Shown here piece by piece: positions 26,317 to 34,149 of a DNA stretch of 64,000 nt (its first letter is position 1; each line of letters begins with the position of its first letter). The translations under genes and the position numbers were made by a program. Source of the DNA: Mycobacteriaceae bacterium. Lineage in GTDB: Bacteria; Actinomycetota; Actinomycetes; Mycobacteriales; Mycobacteriaceae. Under the pieces are notes generated by a model that saw only the letters and a program-made list of their open reading frames with translations, was not told the origin of the DNA and did no database searches. Location: NCBI GenBank assembly GCA_019749805.1, contig JAIEPH010000026.1, positions 62,001 through 126,000 on the forward strand, read 5' to 3'.

Positions 26317-28404
26317 ATGACGACCCGCGACGACGCGCAAGCCATCCTCGAACAGCTGGCAGGGCCGTCCGCCGTCCTGCGCGACGACCAATGGACCGCG
26401 ATCGAGGCGCTCGTCGTCGCGCGACGCCGGGCACTGGTCGTCCAGCGCACCGGCTGGGGTAAGTCGGCGGTGTACTTCATCGCCGCCAAATTGCTGCGCG
26501 AAGCGGGCCGGGGCCCGACGGTGATCGTGTCGCCGCTGCTGGCGCTGATGCGCAACCAGGTGGCCGCCGCCGAACGGGCCGGGGTGCACGCCGCCACCAT
26601 CAACTCCAGCAACGTCGCGGACTGGGACGAGATCAACGAGCGCGTGCACCGCCGCGAGCTCGATGTTCTGCTCGTCAGCCCGGAACGGTTGAACAATCCC
26701 GACTTTCGCGATCAGGTGCTGCCCGCGCTGGCGCACGACGCGGGTCTCGTCGTCGTCGACGAGGCGCACTGTGTGTCGGATTGGGGCCACGATTTCCGGC
26801 CCGACTACCGACGCATCCGCACCCTGATCGGTGAACTCGGTGCCGACGTGCCGGTGCTGGCGACCACGGCCACCGCCAATGACCGGGTGGTCGACGACGT
26901 CGCCGCCCAACTCGGCGTCGGGGGCAGGGACACGCTGGTGCTGCGCGGCGGCCTGGACCGCGAATCGCTGCGACTATCGGTGGTCAAGGCAGGCAACCCG
27001 GCACAGCGCGCGGCTTGGCTTGCGGCCCATATCCATTCGCTGCCGGGGTCGGGGATCGTCTACACCCTGACCGTCGCTCAGGCGCATGACGTCGCATCGC
27101 TGTTGCGTGAGCAGGGCCACGACGTCGCCGCCTACACCGGGTCCACCGAAGCCGCCGAACGCGAACAGCTCGAGGCGGATCTGCTGGCCAACAGGGTCAA
27201 GGCGCTGGTGGCCACGTCGGCGCTGGGCATGGGGTTCGACAAACCGGACCTCGGATTCGTCGTCCATCTAGGTGCGCCGTCCTCGCCGATCGCCTACTAC
27301 CAGCAGGTCGGCCGCGCAGGCCGAGCCACGGAGAGCGCGCAGGTCATCTTGCTGCCCGGCCATGAGGACCAGGACGTATGGCGGTATTTCGCCTCGGTGG
27401 CGTTCCCGTCGGAGTCCATGGTGCGCAACGTGATTGGCGTGCTGGACCCTGAGCGCCCGCAATCGACACCCGCGCTCGAGCCCCTTGTGGACCTGGGGCG
27501 GTCGAGGCTGGAGATGGTGCTGAAGGTGCTCGACGTCGACGGCGCCGTGCGCCGCGTCAAGGGTGGCTGGGTCGGCACCGGAGCGGCATGGGAGTACGAC
27601 GCGCCGCGGTACCGCAAGCTGGACGAAGCCCGCAAGCGCGAACAGCAGGCGATGCTGGACTATCAGGCGACCGACGGGTGCCGGATGGCGTTTCTGCGTG
27701 GGCAACTCGACGACCCGTCACTCGCCGTGGGTGAGCGGTGCGGCCGGTGCGACAACTGCACGGGCGACCACGTCAGCGCCGATGTCGATCCAGGTACCAC
27801 CGAGGAGACGAGGCAACGGCTCATGCGTCCCGGCGTGGAACTCGCGCCGCGCAAGCAGTGGCCGTCCGGGCTGGCCAAGCTCGGCGTCGACCTCAGCGGC
27901 AGGATCGCCGACGGCCCGCAACCAGGGCGCGCCATCGGCAGGCTGACCGATCTCGGGTGGGGTGCGCGGTTGCGGCGCGTGCTCGACGAACCCGACGCTG
28001 AGGTGTCCGACGATCTTGTCGCCGCCGCGGTGAAGGTGCTGGCGTCCTGGGACTGGGCGCAACGGCCGGCGGCGGTGATGGCACTGGATTCAGACCGCCA
28101 CCCGCTGCTCGTTTCCTCGCTGAGCCGCGAGCTGGCTCGTCTGGGCAGGCTGACAGACCTCGGCACCCTGCAGTACTCGCCGACGCGACGACCCGTCACC
28201 GCCGCCAACTCCGCCTACCGCGTCGCTGCACTCGATGGGGCATGGACGGTCCCTGATCCCGACCTCGTCGCCTCCGTGGGCGGACCGGTGCTGCTCGTCG
28301 ACGACCTGTCCGACACCGGGTGGACGCTGACCATGGCCGCCAGGGTCGTGCGCGCGGTGGGCGCCGAGGCCGTCCTTCCCTTCACGCTGGCCACCACCAG
28401 CTGA
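26317..28404 (+). CDS. RecQ-family helicase with C-terminal phosphoribosyltransferase-like domain
   Basis: This 695-residue protein has Walker A in QRTGWGKSAVYF (about residue 44), the DEAH box in VVVDEAHCVSDWGHDF (about 146), motif III ATTATA and motif VI QQVGRAGR (about 330), which define RecQ. A zinc cluster follows (DGCRMAFLRG, then ERCGRCDNCTGDH at about 473-487). The last 130 residues are not RecQ HRDC: they contain VMALDSDRHPLLVSSL (about 587) and VLLVDDLSDTGWTLTMAARV (about 655), the latter a PRPP-binding loop as in type I phosphoribosyltransferases (ComF-like). ATG 26317 is the probable start; 26269 is possible. Role presumably DNA repair. Confidence 0.87.
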   Translation: MTTRDDAQAILEQLAGPSAVLRDDQWTAIEALVVARRRALVVQRTGWGKSAVYFIAAKLLREAGRGPTVIVSPLLALMRNQVAAAERAGVHAATINSSNVADWDEINERVHRRELDVLLVSPERLNNPDFRDQVLPALAHDAGLVVVDEAHCVSDWGHDFRPDYRRIRTLIGELGADVPVLATTATANDRVVDDVAAQLGVGGRDTLVLRGGLDRESLRLSVVKAGNPAQRAAWLAAHIHSLPGSGIVYTLTVAQAHDVASLLREQGHDVAAYTGSTEAAEREQLEADLLANRVKALVATSALGMGFDKPDLGFVVHLGAPSSPIAYYQQVGRAGRATESAQVILLPGHEDQDVWRYFASVAFPSESMVRNVIGVLDPERPQSTPALEPLVDLGRSRLEMVLKVLDVDGAVRRVKGGWVGTGAAWEYDAPRYRKLDEARKREQQAMLDYQATDGCRMAFLRGQLDDPSLAVGERCGRCDNCTGDHVSADVDPGTTEETRQRLMRPGVELAPRKQWPSGLAKLGVDLSGRIADGPQPGRAIGRLTDLGWGARLRRVLDEPDAEVSDDLVAAAVKVLASWDWAQRPAAVMALDSDRHPLLVSSLSRELARLGRLTDLGTLQYSPTRRPVTAANSAYRVAALDGAWTVPDPDLVASVGGPVLLVDDLSDTGWTLTMAARVVRAVGAEAVLPFTLATTS

Positions 28405-28498
28405 CACGCCGGCTGGCCAGGTGTTTGTTTAAGCCCGACCCCACATCGGTTACGCCTTTGACAGCGACCACGAGGTCGCCGAGTAGAGGAGTGATTCG

Positions 28499-28912
28499 AT
28501 GAAGATGTCCGAGAAAACCGTTCGACGCGGCCTGTACGGCATGTTCGCCGGGGGTCTGCTTGCTTTCGGTTCCGCGGCCATCGTGATTCCGGTCGTGAAT
28601 GCCCAGCCTGCGCCGGGTCCGGGCATGGAACCCCAAAACTGCAGCGTCAGCACGATCGCCGACACCTCACGCACGGTGGCGGAGTCCACCAGCACGTACC
28701 TGGCCGGCAATCCTGCAGCCAACGACGCGCTCACCAACATCGTCGAGCAGTCGCCCGCCGATGTGACGGAGGCATTCCGCACCTACTTTGCGGAGAATCC
28801 GAAGGTCGAGACCGAGTTGATGACGATCAACCAGCCGGCCATCGATCTGGCCAGCCAATGTGGTGTTGAGGTGGCACCCACACCCATCACCGAGGCGCTG
28901 ACTGACCTCTAA
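28499..28912 (+). CDS. Hemophore-related exported protein
   Basis: This 137-residue protein has a signal peptide (RRGLYGMFAGGLLAFGSAA, cleavage near VVNAQP) and a small helical domain with two Cys (QNCSVS and SQCGVE) that would form a disulfide. The layout PxxCSxSTIADTSRTVAESTSTYLxxxP is that of the mycobacterial Rv0203-like hemophore family. By analogy it may bind heme outside the cell; binding residues cannot be confirmed here. ATG 28499 has GAGGAG at 28486-28491. A hairpin (GCGACC, ACGA, GGTCGC at 28464-28479) lies in the presumed leader. Confidence 0.78.
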   Translation: MKMSEKTVRRGLYGMFAGGLLAFGSAAIVIPVVNAQPAPGPGMEPQNCSVSTIADTSRTVAESTSTYLAGNPAANDALTNIVEQSPADVTEAFRTYFAENPKVETELMTINQPAIDLASQCGVEVAPTPITEALTDL

Positions 28913-28932
28913 AGCCAACTGAGTCTCCACCG

Positions 28933-28968
28933 CTCAATCGCGTCGGCTGTCCCGTCGGCGCGATTGAG
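28933..28968. terminator. Hairpin at the convergent hemophore/IclR junction
   Basis: CTCAATCGCG (28933-28942) and CGCGATTGAG (28959-28968) are perfect inverted 10-base arms with a 16-base loop. It lies 21 bases after the hemophore stop and covers the last codons of the IclR gene, so it may end transcription from both sides. No T-tract is evident. Confidence 0.5.
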
Positions 28969-29869
28969 TGTTTCCGAGCTGAGCGCTGACTGCGTCGGCC
29001 GTCGCCACCAGGGCGCGGGCCCGTTCGACAATCTCGTTGTCCGTCAATGACTTTCCGATATGCATGGAAGCCACCATGACCTGTCGCTGGTTGTGGTCGT
29101 AGACCGGTGCCGAGATCACGCTGATATCCGAACGGGCACTGCGCCGCTTTCCACCACTTTCGTTTTCGCCGCGCAGATACACGCGCTCACCGATGTCGGA
29201 GACCAATTCGCCGAGAAGGGCCCGCAATTCGTCGGGCAGGTTGCTCGACATCCCCGCCATCAAGGAATAGAGCCGTCGACCGCCGGGGGTCTGCCGCTCG
29301 ACCAGATAGCCGTCCTCGCGGCACCTGGCGATCACCCTGTCGAGCCGGTCCGAACGAGTGCGCAGCGGGATCGTCGGCTCCTTGGCGAGCCAATTGCGTT
29401 CGGCCTCTTCATCCCACAGCACGAACATCAACCCGACGGGTGGGGCGAACGGGTAGCTCTGCCCCACCTCGACGCCGGGTCTGGCACCGGCGGGAGCTAC
29501 CAGGTCCAGCAGTGTGATCCGGTCGTCGATGACGCCGGACAGCGCCGCGGTGACCCCGAATCGCGCCGACAACCTCCGCAGTTCTTCGTGTGCCGCCGGG
29601 CTGACCCGCATCGACTCCTGCGCTTTGTGGCCGAGACTGATCAGTGACGGACCGAGGCGGTAGGTCTTGTCGGCGGCGTCGCGCACGAGGTATCCCGCAT
29701 CGGCGAGGGACGTGACGATGCCGAGGCACGTCGGCTTGCTGAGTTCGACCCGGCGGGCGAGATCGGACACCCCGAACCGCTCGGTGGGGCGGCCCGCCAG
29801 ATAGTCGAGGATCCGAACGACCCGGTCGGTGGGGGGCGACGCCCGGCCGGAAGACTCGGGGGCAGACAC
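28934..29869 (-). CDS. IclR-family transcriptional regulator
   Basis: This 311-residue regulator has an N-terminal winged helix-turn-helix (about residues 15-75: DRVVRILDYLAGRPTERFGV, LARRVELSKPTCLGIV) and a C-terminal IclR effector domain (about 100-290). GTG 29869 is chosen, with no ATG in frame. It faces the Rv3531c-like gene; the 84-base gap carries a KstR operator and a separate AT-rich palindrome (29888-29903) that could be its own site. I recall no IclR gene at this position in M. tuberculosis. It could tune the 29954-33010 operon. Confidence 0.82.
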   Translation of the reverse strand: MSAPESSGRASPPTDRVVRILDYLAGRPTERFGVSDLARRVELSKPTCLGIVTSLADAGYLVRDAADKTYRLGPSLISLGHKAQESMRVSPAAHEELRRLSARFGVTAALSGVIDDRITLLDLVAPAGARPGVEVGQSYPFAPPVGLMFVLWDEEAERNWLAKEPTIPLRTRSDRLDRVIARCREDGYLVERQTPGGRRLYSLMAGMSSNLPDELRALLGELVSDIGERVYLRGENESGGKRRSARSDISVISAPVYDHNQRQVMVASMHIGKSLTDNEIVERARALVATADAVSAQLGNTQSRRRDSRRD

Positions 29870-29887
29870 CCCCGCAGCATACCTATC

Positions 29888-29903
29888 GGTCCATATATGT
29901 ACC
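29888..29903. promoter_or_regulatory. Candidate IclR operator
   Basis: GGTCCATATATGTACC is an inverted repeat with seven of eight pairs matching, 19 bases upstream of the IclR GTG and 27 bases upstream of the KstR site. IclR proteins commonly bind such palindromes near their own promoter. Assignment is by position only. Confidence 0.4.
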
Positions 29904-29918
29904 GAAGCGTTCGATATA

Positions 29919-29947
29919 TTGACTATGGTTAGAACGCGTTCTAGTTT
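29919..29947 (+). promoter_or_regulatory. Promoter of the Rv3531c-like gene
   Basis: TTGACT (29919-29924), a 17-base spacer and TAGTTT (29942-29947). The spacer holds the KstR operator. The -10 ends seven bases ahead of the GTG at 29954 (six bases lie between), so the first transcribed base should be at or next to the start codon. Confidence 0.6.
29930..29943. promoter_or_regulatory. KstR operator of the Rv3531c-like operon
   Basis: TAGAACGCGTTCTA is a perfect palindrome and fits TnnAACnnGTTnnA. It sits between the -35 and -10 of the plus-strand promoter. Confidence 0.88.
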
Positions 29948-29953
29948 CAAGAG

Positions 29954-31081
29954 GTGTTTTCTCAGCCATTGATCGACGCGATCGCCGAGGCGGAAAGCCT
30001 GGTCGCCGCCGCCCCGTTCATCGAATCCGAAGCGGACCTGCTCGAGGGCCTGCAGTACCTGGCCGGTTGCATCTCGGGATGTACGCACCTGGCGTTCGAC
30101 TACGACCGCGATCATCCGTTCATGCAGTCCGGCACCGGCCCGTTCACCAAGATGGGCCTGGACAATCCGGATGCGATGTACTTCGGCACCCGGGTGCAGC
30201 CCGGTTACGAGTACGTCGTGACCGGCAACCGGGGTACCACCACAGACCTCTGCTTCCAGATGCTCGGCGGTGAGTACACCGATGACAACGTCCCGCCGAG
30301 TCAGGCGGCGTTCGATGACCGTGAACTCGACATCGACGCCGACGGGAACTACGAGTGGCGGGTCACCCCGACCAGCCCGTCGCAGTTGGTTGTCCGCGAG
30401 GTCTACAACGACTGGTCGGCGCGGCGCGGGTACATCAGCATCGCCAGGACCGACACCGCGGGCACTGCGCCGCCGCCGTTGACCCGGGAGTTGATCGAAA
30501 AGCGTTACGCCGTAGCGGGTAAGCAGCTGGTGCAGCGGGTGAAGACATGGCTGCAGTTTCCGCAGTGGTTCTACAACACGCTGCCGGTGAACACGATGAT
30601 CGCACCGCGGCTGACCCCTGGTGGTCTGGCGACGCAGTATTCGTCGGTCGGCCACTTCGACCTCGCGCCGGATCAGGCGATGATCATCACGCTCCCGGTC
30701 ACCGATGCGCCGTACCTGGGCTTCCAGCTGGGCAGTCTGTGGTACATCTCGCTGGACTACATCAACCATCAGACGTCGCTCAATGGCACGCAAGCGCAGG
30801 CGGATCCGGACGGCAAGATCCGCTACGTCGTCTCGGATGCCAACCCGGGCGTGACGAATTGGGTGGAGACCCTCGGGCACCGCAAGGGCTACCTGCAGTT
30901 CCGTTGGCAGCGACTGTCCCGGGAACTGACGGAGGCCGACGGCCCGAGCGTCGAGGTGGTCGACATCGACAAGGTGGCTTCCGCGCTGCCGAACTACGAG
31001 GCCAACAAGATTTCAGACGAGGACTGGCGGGCGCGGATCGCGCTGCGCCAGAAGCAGATCGGCGACAGGATGGTGGGTTAG
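29954..31081 (+). CDS. Rv3531c homologue, steroid-regulon protein of unknown function
   Basis: This 375-residue protein is the same length as Rv3531c as I recall it. No catalytic motif is recognised; the C-terminal half resembles DUF1214-type domains (LPVTDAPYLGFQLGSLWY at about 255, RWQRLSREL at about 317). No signal peptide or membrane segment is seen. GTG 29954 has no spaced Shine-Dalgarno (AAGAG abuts it), in keeping with a leaderless start behind the KstR-controlled promoter. First of three coupled genes with an SDR and a sulfotransferase-like protein. Confidence 0.8.
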   Translation: MFSQPLIDAIAEAESLVAAAPFIESEADLLEGLQYLAGCISGCTHLAFDYDRDHPFMQSGTGPFTKMGLDNPDAMYFGTRVQPGYEYVVTGNRGTTTDLCFQMLGGEYTDDNVPPSQAAFDDRELDIDADGNYEWRVTPTSPSQLVVREVYNDWSARRGYISIARTDTAGTAPPPLTRELIEKRYAVAGKQLVQRVKTWLQFPQWFYNTLPVNTMIAPRLTPGGLATQYSSVGHFDLAPDQAMIITLPVTDAPYLGFQLGSLWYISLDYINHQTSLNGTQAQADPDGKIRYVVSDANPGVTNWVETLGHRKGYLQFRWQRLSRELTEADGPSVEVVDIDKVASALPNYEANKISDEDWRARIALRQKQIGDRMVG

Positions 31082-31082
31082 G

Positions 31083-31868
31083 GTGGCCACGGAACTTTTG
31101 AAAGACCGAGTTGTCGTTATTTCCGGCGTCGGACCGGCGCTGGGCACCACGCTCGCCAGGCGATGTGCCGAAGCGGGCGCGGATCTGGTGCTGGCCGCCC
31201 GCACGGTCGAGCGCCTCGAAGACGTCGCCAAGCAGATCACCGACATCGGCAGGCGTGCGGTCACGGTGGGCACTGATATCACCGACGAAGCGCAGGTGAG
31301 CAACCTCGTCGACCAGACGCTGGCGGCGTACGGCAAGGTCGACGTGCTGATCAACAACGCCTTCCGGGTGCCGTCGATGAAGCCGTTCGCCAACACGACG
31401 TTCGAGCACATGAAGGACGCCATCGAGCTGACGGTGTTCGGCGCGCTGCGGATGATCCAGGGCTTCACGCCTGCGCTGGCCGAGTCCAAGGGTTCCGTCG
31501 TCAACGTGAACTCCATGGTCGTGCGCCACTCGCAGGCCAAGTACGGCGCCTACAAGATGGCGAAGTCGGCGCTGCTGGCGATGTCGCAGACATTGGCGAC
31601 CGAACTCGGCGAGCAGGGAATCCGCGTCAACTCCGTTCTGCCGGGCTATATCTGGGGTGGAACGCTGAAGGGCTACTTCGAGCACCAGGCCGGCAAGTAC
31701 GGCACCAGCGTCGAGGACATCTACAACGCGGCCGCCGCCGGATCCGACCTGAAGCGGCTGCCGACCGAGGACGAGGTCGCATCGGCGATCCTGTTCATGG
31801 CGAGCGATCTGTCCAGCGGCATCACCGGGCAGGCGCTGGACGTCAACTGCGGGGAGTACAAGGCCTGA
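31083..31868 (+). CDS. SDR oxidoreductase, Rv3530c homologue
   Basis: This 261-residue short-chain dehydrogenase has the less usual glycine motif SGVGPALG (about residue 14), NNAFRVPSM in place of NNAG, a Ser in NVNSMVVRHS and YGAYKMAKSA with the catalytic Tyr-Lys. Substrate unknown; regulon membership suggests a steroid or steroid-CoA alcohol. GTG 31083 begins two bases after the previous stop, and its TGA shares one base with the ATG of the next gene. Confidence 0.85.
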   Translation: MATELLKDRVVVISGVGPALGTTLARRCAEAGADLVLAARTVERLEDVAKQITDIGRRAVTVGTDITDEAQVSNLVDQTLAAYGKVDVLINNAFRVPSMKPFANTTFEHMKDAIELTVFGALRMIQGFTPALAESKGSVVNVNSMVVRHSQAKYGAYKMAKSALLAMSQTLATELGEQGIRVNSVLPGYIWGGTLKGYFEHQAGKYGTSVEDIYNAAAAGSDLKRLPTEDEVASAILFMASDLSSGITGQALDVNCGEYKA

Positions 31869-33010
31869 TGACTAGAACGGACGTTGGCACCGTCGACGAT
31901 CTGCACGCTTCGGCGACCAAGGCGTGCGGACTCGACGACTTCGGTGCCGACGATGACAACTACCGGGAGGCGCTGAGCGTCCTGCTGGAGTCGTTCCGGC
32001 GCGACGCCGACCTCACCGAAATCGGTAGCAAGATGAACCGGTTCTTCGTGCGCAACGCACTGGTGGCGCGACTGGTGTCGGAGGCGGCTTGGACGCAGTA
32101 CCCCGAGCACGCGGACGTGACGATCGAGCGCCCCATCTTCGTCACCGGGCTGCCGCGCACGGGCACGACCGTCATTCACCGACTGCTCACCGCCGACCCG
32201 CGGCATCAGGGGCTGGAACTGTGGCTGGCCGAGTTCCCGCAACCCCGTCCGCCACGCGAGACATGGTCGGAGAACCCGGTTTTCGCGCAGATCGACGCCC
32301 AGTTCGCCAAGGCGCATGCGGAGAATCCGGACTACACCGGTCTGCACTACATGACTGCCGACGAGGTGGAGGAGTGCTGGCAGCTGCTGCGCCAGTCGCT
32401 GCATTCGGTGTCGTACGAGACGCTGTCCCATCTGCCGACGTATTCACAGTGGCTGGCCAAGCAGGACTGGACCAAGCCGTATCAGCGGCATCGCAAGAAC
32501 CTCCAGCTGATCGGTCTCAACGACGCCGAGAAGCGCTGGGTGCTCAAGAATCCGAGCCATCTGTTCGCGCTCGACGCGATTCTCAAGACGTACCCGGATG
32601 CTCTCATCGTGCAGTGCCACCGGCCGGCGGAGACCATCATGGCGTCGATGTGTTCGCTGGCGCAGCACACGACCGAGGGATGGTCGAACTCGTTCGTCGG
32701 CGCGCAGATCGGCGCGGACGCGATGGAGACGTGGACGCGAGGTCTCCGGCGGTTCAACGAGGTTCGGGCCGACCATGACCAGGCGCAGTTCTGCGACGTC
32801 GACTACTTCGAGTTCGTCAAGGATCCGGTGTCGGCGGTCGAGGGCATCTATTCGCACTTCGACATCGAGTTCACCGACGAGGCCCGCACGGCGATAGCCG
32901 AGAGCCACGCCGAGAGTCAACAGGGCCCGCGTGCGCCGAAGCACACGTACTCACTTGCCGACTACGGGCTGACCGACGAGCAGGTCAAGGAGCAGTTCAA
33001 GGGGCTGTGA
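31868..33010 (+). CDS. Sulfotransferase-family protein, Rv3529c homologue
   Basis: This 380-residue protein has the PAPS-binding loop RPIFVTGLPRTGTTVIHRLL near residue 88, the defining sulfotransferase motif, and a second conserved part VLKNPSHLFALDAIL (about 221). It matches Rv3529c. It would transfer sulfate from PAPS to a hydroxyl, but no sulfated steroid step is established in this pathway, so the role is open. ATG 31868 overlaps the stop of the SDR gene (TGATG). Confidence 0.83.
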   Translation: MTRTDVGTVDDLHASATKACGLDDFGADDDNYREALSVLLESFRRDADLTEIGSKMNRFFVRNALVARLVSEAAWTQYPEHADVTIERPIFVTGLPRTGTTVIHRLLTADPRHQGLELWLAEFPQPRPPRETWSENPVFAQIDAQFAKAHAENPDYTGLHYMTADEVEECWQLLRQSLHSVSYETLSHLPTYSQWLAKQDWTKPYQRHRKNLQLIGLNDAEKRWVLKNPSHLFALDAILKTYPDALIVQCHRPAETIMASMCSLAQHTTEGWSNSFVGAQIGADAMETWTRGLRRFNEVRADHDQAQFCDVDYFEFVKDPVSAVEGIYSHFDIEFTDEARTAIAESHAESQQGPRAPKHTYSLADYGLTDEQVKEQFKGL

Positions 33011-33013
33011 CGG

Positions 33014-33655
33014 TCAGGCCGTCGTATTGGCCAGCCTCTCAATGCGATCCAACGCTTCTGCCGCGAGGGTGCGCACCGGATAGCCGCCGGCCGCGCCACA
33101 CGTGGAGATCTCGATCGCCGCATTGTGGGCGGCGACGAACGCACTGTCGCAAGCCCAGTCGCTGGCTGCGAAAGACCACAGCAGGATGTTGGGCGAGCTG
33201 GATGTCGTCAGGGGCTGCAGCGTGAAATCGTAGACTCGGCCCTTCATGTCGGTGACGGTGAACGGAGTATCCACGCACGACTGCAGCGTCCGCTTCGCCT
33301 GCGCCAGTGCATTTTTCGCGTCGTAGTCTGCCCGATAGACGCCGACCATCTCCTCGATGTACACCTGGCGGCCGACGTCGTCGACCATCCAGTGCCCGCC
33401 GTCGGTCGCAGCCGGATCATGGTCGAAGATGAACGGCGGATCCACCTCTTTGGCGACGCCGCTGCACTCGTTGGGTTCGACGGTGGAGAACAGATTCCCG
33501 TCGTACTTCTCGACTTCAGGGCTCAGCAGGTCCTTGACCTGTCCGGCTGCGATAGGCGCCACCGGCGCGCGGGGTCTCGGCGGTGCGTCGACGACCTGGG
33601 TGCAGCCCGGAACCAGTGCGAGCGCAAACAGAAGCACCGACCACCGCGCCACCAT
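33014..33655 (-). CDS. Lipoprotein with PknH-like extracellular sensor domain
   Basis: This 213-residue protein has a lipobox (LALVPGCTQ, Cys at about residue 18) after a short hydrophobic signal. The outer domain has paired Cys (NECSG, QSCVD, WACDS, STCGA) and a layout like the PknH C-terminal sensor domain shared by several mycobacterial lipoproteins (LppH/LpqQ type). Ligand unknown. ATG 33655 is chosen as it begins the signal peptide. Its stop lies three bases from the convergent sulfotransferase gene. Confidence 0.75.
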   Translation of the reverse strand: MVARWSVLLFALALVPGCTQVVDAPPRPRAPVAPIAAGQVKDLLSPEVEKYDGNLFSTVEPNECSGVAKEVDPPFIFDHDPAATDGGHWMVDDVGRQVYIEEMVGVYRADYDAKNALAQAKRTLQSCVDTPFTVTDMKGRVYDFTLQPLTTSSSPNILLWSFAASDWACDSAFVAAHNAAIEISTCGAAGGYPVRTLAAEALDRIERLANTTA

Positions 33656-33672
33656 GGCCGCCAGTGTAGAAG

Positions 33673-34149
33673 CTAGCCGTCCCCCGGGGACGGCGCCGAG
33701 GACATCTCCTCCAGACAGCCTTCGACCACAGCGTGTTTGATACTGCCCGCGAGCTTCGGGCAGGAGCGGGCCCGTGCCGGATCGCCGCCGGCCTCCCGGA
33801 TCTCGTTGAAGTACGCGCAACGCCGGGTTGCCTCGGAGTTCCACTGCACCGACGTCTGCGCGAGACCGAGCTTCTTCACCTCGACCGTCACGTGGCAGAA
33901 CCTGCAGTCGACCGAAACCAGGCCCGATCTCAGGTAACGTTCACGATCGCGTGCGGTGGCCTCCCGCAGAGCCTCGGCCCGGTCGTCGCCGAAAGCCGGT
34001 GCCTTGGACCAAGACCGAGCCCATGTCTCGTTTGAATCCCCGGTCTCACCGTCGCCATGACTGTGGTCGTCGTCGTCATGAACGCCGTGCAGAAGCAGCA
34101 TCGACCTCGCTAGCTGGTCGACGTCCGGGGCGTCCTTACGCGGGGTCAT
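33673..34149 (-). CDS. Rv3527-like His/Asp/Cys-containing protein coupled to kshA
   Basis: This 158-residue cytoplasmic protein has an acidic His-rich stretch (HGVHDDDDHSHGDGETGD, about 21-38) and four Cys with His: VDCRFCHVTV (about 82), RRCAYF (about 112) and RSCPKL (about 129), plus VEGCLEE near the end. Such a set could bind zinc or iron. No family name is recognised. Its ATG overlaps the TGA of kshA (bases 34146-34149), so it is made together with the Rieske oxygenase; a helper role in iron-sulfur or mononuclear iron loading is a guess. It corresponds by place to Rv3527. Confidence 0.75.
   Translation of the reverse strand: MTPRKDAPDVDQLARSMLLLHGVHDDDDHSHGDGETGDSNETWARSWSKAPAFGDDRAEALREATARDRERYLRSGLVSVDCRFCHVTVEVKKLGLAQTSVQWNSEATRRCAYFNEIREAGGDPARARSCPKLAGSIKHAVVEGCLEEMSSAPSPGDG

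Noticed and set aside
28440..28498. IdeR (iron) box upstream of the hemophore-like gene
   Set aside because: I looked for the TTAGGTTAGGCTAACC type sequence and found only an unrelated GCGACC/GGTCGC hairpin.
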